A program made the position numbers and the translations under genes. Below are positions 45,349 through 54,529 of a DNA stretch of 64,000 bases, piece by piece. This stretch comes from Enterococcus sp. PF1-24 (GTDB lineage: Bacteria; Bacillota; Bacilli; Lactobacillales; Enterococcaceae), in NCBI RefSeq assembly GCF_029893325.1, contig NZ_JARXWL010000002.1:1-64000 (forward strand). The letters run 5' to 3'. Every line of letters begins with the position of its first letter. Positions within the stretch are counted from its first letter, which is position 1. The notes beneath the pieces were generated by a model that saw nothing but the letters and a program-made list of their open reading frames with translations, searched no databases and had not been told where the DNA came from.

Positions 45349-46185
45349 TTGTTTTTAACAACGATTAATCGAGTCGCTTTCAAGCTTTTTGGTTTAGAGA
45401 TTTACTGGTATGCGATTTTGATTGTTACAGGGATTATGGTTGCCGTTTGGTTAAGTGGTCGTGAAGCTGTTCGAGTTGGTTTAAAATCGGACGATGTTGG
45501 CGATTTTATGCTGTGGGGTCTTCCGATTGCGATTGTTGGTGCTAGACTCTATTATATTTTGTTTGATTTGCCGACTTATTTAGCGAATCCGATGGAAGTT
45601 TTTAATATTCGTTCAGGGGGCTTAGCGGTTTATGGCGGTTTGATTGCTGGGGCGATTGTCATTTTTTTCTTTACTCGCTATCGCTTTATTTCAACTTGGA
45701 CCTTTTTAGATATTGCAGCACCAAGTGTTTTAATTGCTCAGGCCTTTGGGCGCTGGGGAAATTTTACTAATCACGAGGCTTATGGCCCAGAAACAACTCG
45801 CAGTTTTTTAGAGAAATTACAGCTACCTAATTTTATTGTGGATAATATGTATATCGATGGTGCTTACCGCCAACCGACTTTTCTATATGAGTCTGTCTGG
45901 TGCGTATTGGGCTTTATCCTGATTTTATTTTTACGAAAGAAAAGTGGCTTTTTTAAAGAAGGGGAAGTTTTCTTAAGCTATTTAATTTGGTATGGTTTAG
46001 GGCGCTTCTTTATTGAAGGCTTACGGACTGATAGTCTGTACATTTTTGGTATTTTACGAGTATCACAATTGCTTTCTTTACTGTTATTTGTTAGCGGTAT
46101 TGCTTTAGTTGTTTATCGTCGTAAAAAAAATAAGTCATTAAAAGATTATAACCGGACTTATGGCAATGACCAAAAAATAATTTAA
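45349..46185 (+). CDS. lgt: Prolipoprotein diacylglyceryl transferase
   Basis: A 278-residue membrane enzyme starting with TTG. IYWYAILIVTGIMVAVW, GARLYYILFD, IRSGGLAVYGGLIAGA, FGRWGNFTNHEAYGPET and GRFFIEGLRTDSL are standard Lgt motifs, including the catalytic HGGL-like and RGNF-like segments. It adds diacylglycerol to the lipobox cysteine of lipoproteins. AAGGATG lies before the TTG. Confidence 0.94.
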   Translation: MFLTTINRVAFKLFGLEIYWYAILIVTGIMVAVWLSGREAVRVGLKSDDVGDFMLWGLPIAIVGARLYYILFDLPTYLANPMEVFNIRSGGLAVYGGLIAGAIVIFFFTRYRFISTWTFLDIAAPSVLIAQAFGRWGNFTNHEAYGPETTRSFLEKLQLPNFIVDNMYIDGAYRQPTFLYESVWCVLGFILILFLRKKSGFFKEGEVFLSYLIWYGLGRFFIEGLRTDSLYIFGILRVSQLLSLLLFVSGIALVVYRRKKNKSLKDYNRTYGNDQKII

Positions 46186-46237
46186 ATTGTTATTCAAGAA
46201 ATTCTCTTTATGTTATGATATTGATTAAGAGAAACTT

Positions 46238-46256
46238 ACAAGTGATTTTTACTTGT
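46238..46256. repeat. Short inverted repeat in the gpsA leader
   Basis: ACAAGT-GATTTTT-ACTTGT, followed by TAAAA, 24 bp before the gpsA start. The same element with paired base changes (ATAAGT-GATTTTT-ACTTAT) occurs upstream of ccpA at 52433. Confidence 0.55.
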
Positions 46257-46279
46257 TAAAAGTTGTGATGGAGGTCTTT

Positions 46280-47296
46280 ATGAAACAAAAAATAGCGGTA
46301 TTAGGTCCTGGTTCTTGGGGGACAGCCTTAGCGCAAGTCTTAGCTGAAAATGGACATGATGTCCGAATCTGGGGTAATTTACCAGCACAAATAGATGAAA
46401 TTAATACGTACCATACGAATCGTCATTATTTACCTGATTTGAAAATTCCTGACACCATTCGTGGAGAAAAAGAATTGGCTGATGCAATTGCTGATGTGGA
46501 TGCGGTATTGTTTGTGGTACCTACTAAAGCTACTCGCTCAGTTGCTCGCGAATTTGCGGCTAAAGTGAAAAATCAACCGTTGATTATTCACGCCAGCAAA
46601 GGTCTTGAGCAAGAAAGTCATAAACGAATTTCTGAAGTTTTAATAGAAGAAATTCCTGATGAAAAACGTCAAGGAGTTGTGGTTTTATCAGGACCAAGTC
46701 ATGCTGAAGAAGTTGCAGTTCATGATATCACAACAATCACAGCAGCTAGTGAAGTAGAAGCTGATGCTAAATATGTGCAAGATTTATTTATGAATGAATA
46801 TTTCCGTATTTACACTAATACTGATGTAATTGGCGTTGAAACCGGCGCAGCTTTGAAAAATATTATTGCTATTGGTGCCGGTGCAATTGCAGGTTTGGGT
46901 TTTGGTGACAATGCTAAAGCGGCGATTATGACTCGTGGATTAGCTGAAATTAGCCGTTTAGGCGTAGCAATGGGCGCCAATCCTTTAACTTTTAGTGGTC
47001 TAAGTGGTGTCGGTGATTTAATCGTCACTTGTACCAGTATTCACTCTCGTAACTGGCGAGCAGGGAATTTATTAGGTAAAGGTAAAAATCTCGATGAAAT
47101 CCTTGAAAACATGGGGATGATTGTTGAAGGCGTAGCGACTACCAAAGCCGCTGTTGAATTATCAGCTAAAATGAATATCGAAATGCCAATTACCCAAAGT
47201 ATTTATAGCGTACTTTATGAAAATAAAGACGTAAAAGAAGCCGCCCGCGAAATCATGCTAAGAGACGGCAAAGTCGAAAACGAATTTGTGTTGTAA
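46280..47296 (+). CDS. gpsA: NAD(P)-dependent glycerol-3-phosphate dehydrogenase
   Basis: A 338-residue enzyme with the nucleotide fold [38 protein letters not shown], the catalytic lysine in [13 protein letters not shown], and [10 protein letters not shown]. It makes sn-glycerol-3-phosphate for phospholipids. GGAGG 6 bp before the ATG at 46280 decides the start. The stop is 4 bp before the first tandem hairpin repeat. Confidence 0.95.
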   Translation: MKQKIAVLGPGSWGTALAQVLAENGHDVRIWGNLPAQIDEINTYHTNRHYLPDLKIPDTIRGEKELADAIADVDAVLFVVPTKATRSVAREFAAKVKNQPLIIHASKGLEQESHKRISEVLIEEIPDEKRQGVVVLSGPSHAEEVAVHDITTITAASEVEADAKYVQDLFMNEYFRIYTNTDVIGVETGAALKNIIAIGAGAIAGLGFGDNAKAAIMTRGLAEISRLGVAMGANPLTFSGLSGVGDLIVTCTSIHSRNWRAGNLLGKGKNLDEILENMGMIVEGVATTKAAVELSAKMNIEMPITQSIYSVLYENKDVKEAAREIMLRDGKVENEFVL

Positions 47297-47299
47297 TAA

Positions 47300-47422
47300 G
47301 AAAAGTGGAGAAACGTGTTCTGCACCCGAGTAAAGTGCAAAAATAAATTATAGCGGTGATTTGTACCGCGAATTTCTTTTTCACTTTGTCGAGTGGTGCA
47401 AAGTTTCGTAGCTAGATCAGAA
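47300..47422 (+). repeat. Hairpin repeat of about 124 bp, tandem copy B
   Basis: Starts GAAAAGTGGAGAAACG and ends GTAGCTAGATCAGAA. The inner stem GCGGT-ACCGC and the outer arms GAAAC and GTTTC pair, as do TGCACC with GGTGCA. First of three full head-to-tail copies. Confidence 0.92.
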
Positions 47423-47546
47423 GAAAAGCGGAAGGCATTGTTCTGCACCCGAATAAAATGCATAAAAAAATTATAGCGGTGTTTTTGTACCGCGAATTTA
47501 TTTATCATTTTATTGAGAGGGGCAAATGCCTGCAGCTAGATCAAAG
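47423..47546 (+). repeat. Hairpin repeat of about 124 bp, tandem copy C
   Basis: Starts GAAAAGCGGAAGGCATTG. Inner stem GCGGT-ACCGC as in copy B; outer arms GGCATT and AATGCC have changed together relative to copy B. Confidence 0.92.
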
Positions 47547-47670
47547 GAAAAGCGGAAAGGGCTCGTTCAGCTCATGAGCAAAATGCAGGATTAAATTATA
47601 GTGGCGTTCTCTGCCACGAATTTCATTCTCATTTTGTCGAAGAGAGCTAGCCCTTGCAGCTGGATCAAAA
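47547..47670 (+). repeat. Hairpin repeat of about 124 bp, tandem copy D
   Basis: Starts GAAAAGCGGAAAGGGCTCG. Inner stem GTGGC-GCCAC differs from copies B and C at two positions on each arm with pairing kept; outer arms GGGCT and AGCCC also pair. Confidence 0.92.
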
Positions 47671-47697
47671 GAAAAGTGGAGAAACGTGTTCTGCACC
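47671..47697 (+). repeat. Truncated fourth tandem copy
   Basis: The 27 bp here are identical to the first 27 bp of copy B, then the match ends about 30 bp before galU. Confidence 0.85.
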
Positions 47698-47727
47698 TTA
47701 ATAAAGTAAAGAAGTGAGGGAAATCAT

Positions 47728-48621
47728 ATGAAAGTAAAAAAAGCTGTCATTCCAGCCGCTGGTTTAGGTACCCGATTTTTACCAGCAACTAAGGCTTTAG
47801 CTAAAGAAATGTTGCCTATCGTTGATAAACCAACGATTCAATTTATTGTTGAAGAAGCTTTAAAATCTGGCATTGAAGATATTTTAATTGTAACGGGTAA
47901 AGGAAAGCGCCCAATTGAAGATCATTTTGACTCAAACGTTGAGTTGGAATTAAATTTAAGAGAAAAAGGCAAAAAAGAGCTGTTAAAATTAGTGGAAGAA
48001 ACAACTGATGTTAACTTGCACTTTATTCGTCAATCTCATCCTAAAGGGTTAGGTCATGCGGTTTTACAAGCCAAAGCTTTTGTGGGAAATGAACCCTTTT
48101 TAGTAATGCTAGGTGATGATATTATGGATTCTGAAATTCCATTATCTAAGCAATTAATTAATGATTATGAAGAAACTCATGCGGCGACTTTAGCGGTCAT
48201 GAAAGTACCGCATGAAGATACTTCAAAATATGGTATTATTAATCCTAATGGCAGAGTAGCTGACGGGTTATACAATGTTGAAAATTTTGTTGAAAAACCT
48301 AGTCCTGATAAAGCACCTAGTGATTTAGCGATTATTGGCCGTTACTTATTGACGCCAGAAATTTTTGATGTTTTAGAAAATCAAGAACCTGGTGCGGGCA
48401 ATGAAATTCAGTTAACCGATGCGATTGATACATTGAATAAAACCCAAAGAGTTTTTGCACGAGAGTTTACTGGCAAGCGTTATGATGTGGGCGATAAATA
48501 TGGCTTTTTAAAAACCAGCATTGAATATGGTTTACAACATCCAGAAGTGAAAGATAATTTAAAAGCTTTCATTATTGAAACAGCAGAACGCTTAAATGCT
48601 GAAGATACACCTGAAAAATAA
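47728..48621 (+). CDS. galU: UTP--glucose-1-phosphate uridylyltransferase
   Basis: A 297-residue nucleotidyltransferase: [32 protein letters not shown] is the nucleotide-binding start and [21 protein letters not shown] follows. [22 protein letters not shown] is typical of GalU. It makes UDP-glucose for glycolipids and wall polymers. The gene follows the hairpin array with GTGAGGG as ribosome-binding site. Confidence 0.95.
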   Translation: MKVKKAVIPAAGLGTRFLPATKALAKEMLPIVDKPTIQFIVEEALKSGIEDILIVTGKGKRPIEDHFDSNVELELNLREKGKKELLKLVEETTDVNLHFIRQSHPKGLGHAVLQAKAFVGNEPFLVMLGDDIMDSEIPLSKQLINDYEETHAATLAVMKVPHEDTSKYGIINPNGRVADGLYNVENFVEKPSPDKAPSDLAIIGRYLLTPEIFDVLENQEPGAGNEIQLTDAIDTLNKTQRVFAREFTGKRYDVGDKYGFLKTSIEYGLQHPEVKDNLKAFIIETAERLNAEDTPEK

Positions 48622-48629
48622 ATTTTTTT

Positions 48630-48667
48630 AGCGAGATTGAAAAATTTAGTTCAATCTTGCTTTTTTT
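48630..48667 (+). terminator. Intrinsic terminator after galU
   Basis: AGCGAGATTGAA pairs with TTCAATCTTGCT, followed by seven T. Confidence 0.85.
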
Positions 48668-48771
48668 GTAGGTTAGTTCTTTGGCTTTTGCTTAGCAACT
48701 GGTATAATGGAAATAAGTTAATAATAGTGTTATCTTAAATGAAGAAATTTGATGAATGAAGGGAGTTTCTG

Positions 48772-49203
48772 ATGATGACTGTTGGAAGTGCCGCTGCTTT
48801 AATGGCAGCAACTGCTTTTGTTGTATTAGTAATCTTTATTGTTCGTTTATTAATGCAAGTTTCAAAAACTATGACAAAAGTTGATAAATTAGTCAATGAA
48901 GCCAATACAACTATTACGGTAATCACAAAAGATGTCGATGTTTTATCCCGACAAGTGGAAGGATTATTAGTGAAAAGCAATGAGTTACTAGAAGATGTTA
49001 ATGGCAAAGTAGCAACAATTGATCCTTTATTTGAAGCCGTGGCTGATTTAGGAGAAAGTGTTTCAGAATTAAATCATTCTAGTAAAAAATTAGTACGGAA
49101 AGTAAGTTCAGTCGGTAAAACTAGCTTGCAAAATGGCGTAGCTAGTCAAGTAGGTAAAACTGCTTATAAGTTTTTCAGAAAACGTAAAACGGAAGAGGTT
49201 TAA
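48772..49203 (+). CDS. DUF948-domain membrane-anchored protein
   Basis: A 143-residue protein with one N-terminal membrane segment (about 4-26) and a long amphipathic helical part (MTKVDKLVNEANTTITVITKDVDVLSRQVEGLL), as in the DUF948 family. It ends with a basic FRKRKTEEV tail. The function is unknown. It pairs with the following YtxH-like gene, a common arrangement in Firmicutes. Confidence 0.8.
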   Translation: MMTVGSAAALMAATAFVVLVIFIVRLLMQVSKTMTKVDKLVNEANTTITVITKDVDVLSRQVEGLLVKSNELLEDVNGKVATIDPLFEAVADLGESVSELNHSSKKLVRKVSSVGKTSLQNGVASQVGKTAYKFFRKRKTEEV

Positions 49204-49274
49204 GTAAGTTTGCTTAATAAGCTAGCAGCAAATTACAGTTAGTTCTTTTAAAATAAGATTGTGAGGGATTAATT

Positions 49275-49826
49275 ATGGCAAAGAGAAGTGGATTTTTATT
49301 AGGTGCAGTAATTGGTGGAACAGCGGCTGCCGTTGCAGCTTTGTTATTAGCACCAAAATCTGGTAAAGAATTACGAGCAGATTTAGCAGATAAAGCCGAT
49401 GATTTATTGGATATGTCAAATGACTATACTGATTTTTTGAAAGAGCAAACAGCTGTTGTCAGCGAAATTGCCAAAGAAAAAGCAGCGTTAGCTTCTCGTC
49501 AAGTGGGCGATTTAGCAGAAACTGTTAAAGATAAAACCGGTGATTCTTTCCAATCAGCTCAAGGAATCTCTAGTGAAATGTTAGATACTTTGAAAAAGCG
49601 TAGCAGCGATTTAACTGAACGTTTCAAAAAAACTTCTGCTGAATTATCTGAAGAAGCCGAAGAATTAGCTGATGTCGCAGGTAGCACGACGGAAGATATC
49701 GTGATTGACGTGCAAGATACTTTTGGCGGCATGGCGGATGCTTTAGAGCAAGGAACAGAAGAAGTTAAATCAGTTGTGGATGAAGCTAAAGAAAAAGTAA
49801 AAGCTGAAACTGAAACAGAAGCATAG
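49275..49826 (+). CDS. YtxH-domain protein
   Basis: A 183-residue protein starting with a glycine- and alanine-rich membrane segment (GFLLGAVIGGTAAAVAALLLAPKSGKELR), the YtxH signature, then long helical acidic repeats (KADDLLDMSNDYTDFLKEQ). The family is linked to general stress in Bacillus; the molecular role is not known. Confidence 0.85.
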   Translation: MAKRSGFLLGAVIGGTAAAVAALLLAPKSGKELRADLADKADDLLDMSNDYTDFLKEQTAVVSEIAKEKAALASRQVGDLAETVKDKTGDSFQSAQGISSEMLDTLKKRSSDLTERFKKTSAELSEEAEELADVAGSTTEDIVIDVQDTFGGMADALEQGTEEVKSVVDEAKEKVKAETETEA

Positions 49827-49836
49827 ACTTTTAAAA

Positions 49837-49876
49837 TTGAAGCATTAGTTAAGATTAATTAATGCTTCAATTTTTT
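49837..49876 (+). terminator. Intrinsic terminator after the YtxH gene
   Basis: TTGAAGCATTA (49837-49847) pairs perfectly with TAATGCTTCAA (49860-49870), then six T. Confidence 0.88.
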
Positions 49877-49908
49877 GATAATGGTTAATTTGTAAGGAAT
49901 ATTGGTGA

Positions 49909-51066
49909 ATGGTTTTGTCATTAAAAGAAAAAATTATTGCTGAAAGTCAGCGCTTAGGAATTGATAAGATTGGTTTTGCTACGGCTGAGCCTTTTTTGCA
50001 TTTAGAGGAAAGTTTAGAGATGCAAAAAAAGTTAGGTCATACTTCTGGTTTTGAGCATCCCAATATTGAAGAACGAATTTATTTAGAGAAAACTTTTGCA
50101 AATCCTCAATCAATTATTGCGATTGCTTTGGCCTATCCAACTAAAGCACACTTTGAAGTTCCTCGTGATGAAAAACGGGGACAATTTGCTCGTGCTTCTT
50201 GGGGACAGGACTATCATGCTATATTACAAGAAAAACTGGCAGCTTTAGTGAATTTCATTAAAGCTCAAGGGGAATTGCTTGAAGCAAAAAACGATTGGCA
50301 ATTTAAAATCCAAGTGGATACTGGTGAAATGGTGGATGTAGCCGCCGCCCAACGAGCTGGCTTAGGTTTTATCGGTAAAAACGGCTTGCTGATTACCGAA
50401 GAGTTTGGTTCTTTTGTTTATTTAGGAACGATTGTCACCAATATTAAATTTGCTGCTGATACGCCGGTTACTAAAGGTTGTGGTGATTGCCAGCGGTGTA
50501 TTCAAGCTTGTCCCACCAAGGCTTTGTTAGGGGATGGCTGTATGAATGCTCAAAACTGCTTATCTTACCAGAGCCAAACTAAAGATTTCGTGCCTGTTGC
50601 TTTTCGTAAAAAAATGCGCAATGTTATTTATGGTTGTGATATTTGTCAATTGGTGTGCCCTTATAATCAAGGGAAAGATTTTCATTTCCATCCGGCTATG
50701 GAACCCCAAGTTGATGAAGTTTTCCCAAAATTACAACCAATGTTGACGATAACTAATAAAGAATTTCAACAACAGTTTGGTCATTTAGCAGGTTCATGGC
50801 GGGGAAAAAAAACTTTGCAGCGAAATGCACTGATTACGTTAACTAATTTAGGGGATTTTTCTGCGTTACCAACAATTGTTCACTGTACGAAAGATTCACG
50901 ACCAGTGATTCGCGGAACGGCAATTTGGGGAATCGGTAAACTAGGACGAAAAGAGCCGGAAATTTATTTAGAACTTTTGGCAGAGTTAAAGAAGAAAGAA
51001 ACAGAAGCCAGTGTCTTAGCTGAAATTACTTTAGCTGAAACTGCTTTACGAGAAAAATTAAAATAA
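49909..51066 (+). CDS. queG: Epoxyqueuosine reductase
   Basis: A 385-residue protein with the cobalamin-binding N-terminal part ([28 protein letters not shown]), two 4Fe-4S clusters ([16 protein letters not shown] and [11 protein letters not shown]) and C-terminal HEAT-like repeats. It reduces epoxyqueuosine to queuosine in tRNA. QueG uses cobalamin, so it is one consumer of the vitamin made by the first locus. AAGGA stands 9 bp before the ATG. Confidence 0.94.
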   Translation: MVLSLKEKIIAESQRLGIDKIGFATAEPFLHLEESLEMQKKLGHTSGFEHPNIEERIYLEKTFANPQSIIAIALAYPTKAHFEVPRDEKRGQFARASWGQDYHAILQEKLAALVNFIKAQGELLEAKNDWQFKIQVDTGEMVDVAAAQRAGLGFIGKNGLLITEEFGSFVYLGTIVTNIKFAADTPVTKGCGDCQRCIQACPTKALLGDGCMNAQNCLSYQSQTKDFVPVAFRKKMRNVIYGCDICQLVCPYNQGKDFHFHPAMEPQVDEVFPKLQPMLTITNKEFQQQFGHLAGSWRGKKTLQRNALITLTNLGDFSALPTIVHCTKDSRPVIRGTAIWGIGKLGRKEPEIYLELLAELKKKETEASVLAEITLAETALREKLK

Positions 51067-51112
51067 AAGGATTTTATGACAGCTGTTAGTAAGCATCATA
51101 AAATCCTTTTTT
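51065..51112. terminator. Bidirectional terminator between queG and pepQ
   Basis: AAAAGGATTTTATGA (51065-51079) pairs with its perfect complement at 51096-51110, flanked by A and T runs, between convergent genes. Confidence 0.88.
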
Positions 51113-51113
51113 G

Positions 51114-52220
51114 TTATTGGATGATTAATAAATCTTTCGGTGTTTTTGTAAAAGGAATACAGCCGTCCTTCGTTACCGCCACGCAGTCTTCAATGCGTAC
51201 GCCAACTTTATCAGGAATATAAATCCCTGGTTCAATTGAAAAACACATACCTTCTTCTAAAACTAAATCATTTCCTTCGACAATCGAAGGATACTCATGA
51301 ACAGTTGTACCAATGCCGTGGCCTAAGCGGTGGTTGAAATATTCGCCATAGCCGCGATTGGTAATCACATCACGAGCGATTTTATCCAACTGAGCAGCCG
51401 TAATTCCTGGTTTAACAGCAGCTTGGGCAGCTAATTGTGCTTCTAAAACAGTTTCGTAAATTTCTTTTTGGAAAGCAGTTGGTTCATGGAAAGCAACGGT
51501 TCTGGTAGCATCACTACAGTAACCTTGCCAGATGACGCCTAAATCAAACAGGACTAGCTCGTTTTGCTTAACAGCTGTTTTTCCCGGTGTTCCGTGGGGA
51601 CTAGCGGCATTTTCCCCAGCTAAAACTAAAGTATCAAAAGACATCGAGCTTACACCGTTACGCTGTAAATGGTAGTGAATTTCAGCGATAATTTCTTCTT
51701 CGGTGGCACCAGCTTTGATAGCTTTAAAACCAACTTCAAAAGCCACATCTGCCCAATCACCAGCAGCTAACAGCTGTTGAATTTCGGTTTCAGATTTAAT
51801 CAGTAATAATTTTTGCATAAAGGGCGTAATATCAACAGAAAACTTAGCATCAGGAAAAGCTGCTTGCAAAGCTTCAAATCGTTGCACCGTTAAATTATCT
51901 TTTTCTAAGGCGAAAATGGCTGGTGCTTTAAAACGTTGTTGAATTTCTTTTTTAATCAATTCATAAGGTTTTTGATTATCTAAATAGCCCACCACATCAT
52001 AAGGCCAGCCACTGTTTTGGGCGTCAGTTACTTCTAAAGCTGGGGTAAAAAGGAACGGTGGTTGATTAGCTGAAACGAATAGCGCCAAAACCCGTTCATG
52101 AGGTTCGCTAAGATAACCAGTAAAATAAGCAATATGTTGAGGTTCACTAATATAAGCAATGTCAGCAGATTGACTAGCTAACCAAGTTTGTAATTGTTTA
52201 ATACGGTCGGTATACATCAT
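51114..52220 (-). CDS. pepQ: Xaa-Pro dipeptidase, M24B family
   Basis: A 368-residue creatinase-fold peptidase. Metal ligands lie in VLFDLGVIWQGYCSDATRT, in HRLGHGIGTTVHEYP and in the late FSIEPGIY and VRIEDCV segments. It cleaves dipeptides with C-terminal proline. GGAGG precedes the first ATG. It is divergent from ccpA, a common arrangement in lactic acid bacteria. Confidence 0.92.
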   Translation of the reverse strand: MMYTDRIKQLQTWLASQSADIAYISEPQHIAYFTGYLSEPHERVLALFVSANQPPFLFTPALEVTDAQNSGWPYDVVGYLDNQKPYELIKKEIQQRFKAPAIFALEKDNLTVQRFEALQAAFPDAKFSVDITPFMQKLLLIKSETEIQQLLAAGDWADVAFEVGFKAIKAGATEEEIIAEIHYHLQRNGVSSMSFDTLVLAGENAASPHGTPGKTAVKQNELVLFDLGVIWQGYCSDATRTVAFHEPTAFQKEIYETVLEAQLAAQAAVKPGITAAQLDKIARDVITNRGYGEYFNHRLGHGIGTTVHEYPSIVEGNDLVLEEGMCFSIEPGIYIPDKVGVRIEDCVAVTKDGCIPFTKTPKDLLIIQ

Positions 52221-52600
52221 TTAAATCCTCCAATTCATCTTTCGAAAAATATTTAGTATTAAGTCTTTTATAACACTTTTTAAAGGAAATGCAAACTTTT
52301 CGCTGAAATAATTCATAAAAATGAAAAAGAAAACAGCATTTTCATGAAAATAGAAATAAAACGGTTGCAAAATTAGATATTATTTGTTATATTTAAAATA
52401 ATAAGAAATGTAAACCTTATTTTCTGAAAATCATAAGTGATTTTTACTTATCAAAATATGTATAATTTTTTAAAGAACTAGGCTATTTTGTTGCGAGAAT
52501 TTGACTAAGAACTAGATTTTTTTTATTTTATAGAGACTAGCTGTTTGATCATTTGCTTAAAAAGACTTAGCTGTATAAAAAAATGAAGGAGCGTTAAAAA
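52221..52600. promoter_or_regulatory. pepQ-ccpA intergenic control region
   Basis: A 380-bp AT-rich gap without a credible gene. It holds the inverted repeat ATAAGT-GATTTTT-ACTTAT at 52433-52451, followed closely by TATAAT at 52461-52466, so the repeat covers the -35 position of a probable ccpA promoter. A poor match to a cre box near 52358-52372 (AAAACGGTTGCA) is not convincing. Confidence 0.5.
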
Positions 52601-53605
52601 ATGGAAAAACAAACAATTACTATTTATGATGTCGCAAGAGAAGCTGCGGTTTCCATGGCTACTGTTTCACGGGTAGTTAATGGCAATCCTAATGTTAAAC
52701 CAGCCACTCGGAAAAAAGTTTTGGAGGTTATTGATCGTTTAGATTATCGACCAAATGCTGTTGCTCGTGGTTTAGCTAGTAAAAAAACAACCACTGTTGG
52801 GGTTATTATTCCTGATGTTAGCAATATGTTCTTTGCTTCTTTAGCTCGTGGGATTGATGATGTTGCTACTATGTATAAATACAATATTATTTTAGCAAAT
52901 TCTGATAGCAATGATTTAAAAGAAGTGAACGTTTTAAATAATTTGTTAGCAAAACAAGTGGATGGGGTCATCTTTATGGGCCACCGCATTAGCGATGAAA
53001 TTCGTGGTGAATTTTCACGTTCAAGAACACCGATTGTTTTAGCTGGCTCAATTGATCCAGATGAACAAGTGGGTAGTGTAAATATTGACTATACAACTGC
53101 TACTAAAGATGCTGTCGATGTTTTAGCTAAAAATGGCAATAAAAAAATTGCTTTTGTTAGTGGCGCGTTGATTGATCCAATTAACGGTAAAAACCGGTTA
53201 TCTGGTTATAAAACAGCGTTAGAAAGCAATGGCTTAAAATATAGCGAAGGCTTAATCTTTGAAGCGAATTATCAATTTAAAGACGGCTTAGCTTTAGCAG
53301 AACGCATTCTTAATAGTGGTGCGACAGCGGCTTTTGTAACTGATGACGAATTAGCGGTAGGAATTTTAGACGGCATGTTAGATGCTGGCGTAAAAGTTCC
53401 TGAAGATTTTGAAATCATTACTAGCAACAACTCTTTACTGACTGATGTTGTTCGCCCGCGTTTAACTTCAATCACACAACCTTTATATGATATCGGTGCG
53501 GTTGCGATGCGTTTATTAACAAAAATGATGAACAAAGAAGATATCGAAGAAAAAACAGTTATCTTACCATATGGTATTGATACTAAAGGTTCAACTAAAA
53601 AATAA
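52601..53605 (+). CDS. ccpA: Catabolite control protein A
   Basis: A 334-residue LacI-family regulator: TITIYDVAREAAVSMATVSRVVNGNPNVKP is the DNA-binding head and YRPNAVARGLASKKT the hinge. VGVIIPDVSNMFFASLARGIDD is the typical CcpA core start. Position next to pepQ and the presence of hprK in the same block support CcpA. It binds cre sites together with HPr-Ser-P. Confidence 0.93.
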   Translation: MEKQTITIYDVAREAAVSMATVSRVVNGNPNVKPATRKKVLEVIDRLDYRPNAVARGLASKKTTTVGVIIPDVSNMFFASLARGIDDVATMYKYNIILANSDSNDLKEVNVLNNLLAKQVDGVIFMGHRISDEIRGEFSRSRTPIVLAGSIDPDEQVGSVNIDYTTATKDAVDVLAKNGNKKIAFVSGALIDPINGKNRLSGYKTALESNGLKYSEGLIFEANYQFKDGLALAERILNSGATAAFVTDDELAVGILDGMLDAGVKVPEDFEIITSNNSLLTDVVRPRLTSITQPLYDIGAVAMRLLTKMMNKEDIEEKTVILPYGIDTKGSTKK

Positions 53606-53611
53606 TAAAAT

Positions 53612-53652
53612 AAAGGCAAGCTAAGATTGAAAAATTTTAGCTTGCCTTTTTT
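53612..53652. terminator. Terminator after ccpA
   Basis: AAAGGCAAGCTAA (53612-53624) pairs with TTAGCTTGCCTTT (53637-53649), then T residues. It may serve both the ccpA gene and the convergent membrane-protein gene. Confidence 0.85.
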
Positions 53653-53656
53653 GTGC

Positions 53657-54529
53657 TTAAATTGATTTTTGTGATTTTAAAGGTTGCAGCATTAGATATA
53701 AATTAAAACTAAAAAGAATAGTTAATGCAGGGAAAATTACTAATTCGCTGACCGAGATGGCTGCACCAGCAACTAACATGGCAAGCGCCATAGCGTCAAT
53801 CGCTAATAATAAAGTAATCCCTTTAATGATAATGATTGGTGTTAGTAAAGAACCAAGGGGCTTTTTTTGTAGTAATAAAATACCACTGATAATACTTGCG
53901 GGGACAACAATTGCTAAATCAAGCGCTTGAATAGGTAAAGTTGTATAATGTTCAAGGGTATCAGGAATTTCTCCAGATAAACTAGGAAAGATGCGACCTA
54001 ACCACATTATAGCAATTAAACAACCTAATAAAATTGTTGAATAGCCTAAATATTTTCTTGCAGGTATTTTTGAAAAGTAGTTGTTAACTTTTGTTAAGTC
54101 AAATGAAGTAAAATTAATGATAAAGCCATAAAAAGCTAAACCCATAAGTAAGATAAAAATTAAAAAGAACCGATTATACATGGCTACAAAACAATAAGTG
54201 GCATAAGAATAAAGAAAATAAGCTAACGTTCCTGTTAAGAAAAATTTTCCGATTAATGAGCCATTATTACTTAAGTGTAAAGCAAATAATAAAAATGGGA
54301 TAGCAATCAATAAGGTTACCCAATCTTGTGCTTTAACTTGGGCGGCCATTGCAAGGGATTCATTGTGATATAAGCCTTTACCATAGAGCGTGATAATTTC
54401 TCCGTGGATAGAAGTAAAGGTTTGATTTTTATTTATGGCTTGATTAGAAAAAATTCCATAAATTGTAGCAAAGGCTGCTAAAACAGCAATCGAGATAACA
54501 ATGAACTGATTGATTTTTTTTAGATTCAT
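53657..54529 (-). CDS. Multi-spanning membrane protein, unknown
   Basis: A 290-residue protein with about eight membrane segments (for example VISIAVLAAFATIYGIF, WVTLLIAIPFLLFAL, FFLIFILLMGLAFYGFI, AMALAMLVAGAAISV). I recognise no known motif. The first loop (about 27-70) is the longest extracellular candidate. The gene overlaps its partner by 4 bp, and both are divergent from a MarR regulator that probably represses them. Confidence 0.72.
   Translation of the reverse strand: MNLKKINQFIVISIAVLAAFATIYGIFSNQAINKNQTFTSIHGEIITLYGKGLYHNESLAMAAQVKAQDWVTLLIAIPFLLFALHLSNNGSLIGKFFLTGTLAYFLYSYATYCFVAMYNRFFLIFILLMGLAFYGFIINFTSFDLTKVNNYFSKIPARKYLGYSTILLGCLIAIMWLGRIFPSLSGEIPDTLEHYTTLPIQALDLAIVVPASIISGILLLQKKPLGSLLTPIIIIKGITLLLAIDAMALAMLVAGAAISVSELVIFPALTILFSFNLYLMLQPLKSQKSI

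Noticed and set aside
47300-47697. CRISPR array
   Set aside because: The units are about 124 bp with no short constant repeat and unique spacer pattern, they fold into hairpins, and no cas gene is near.
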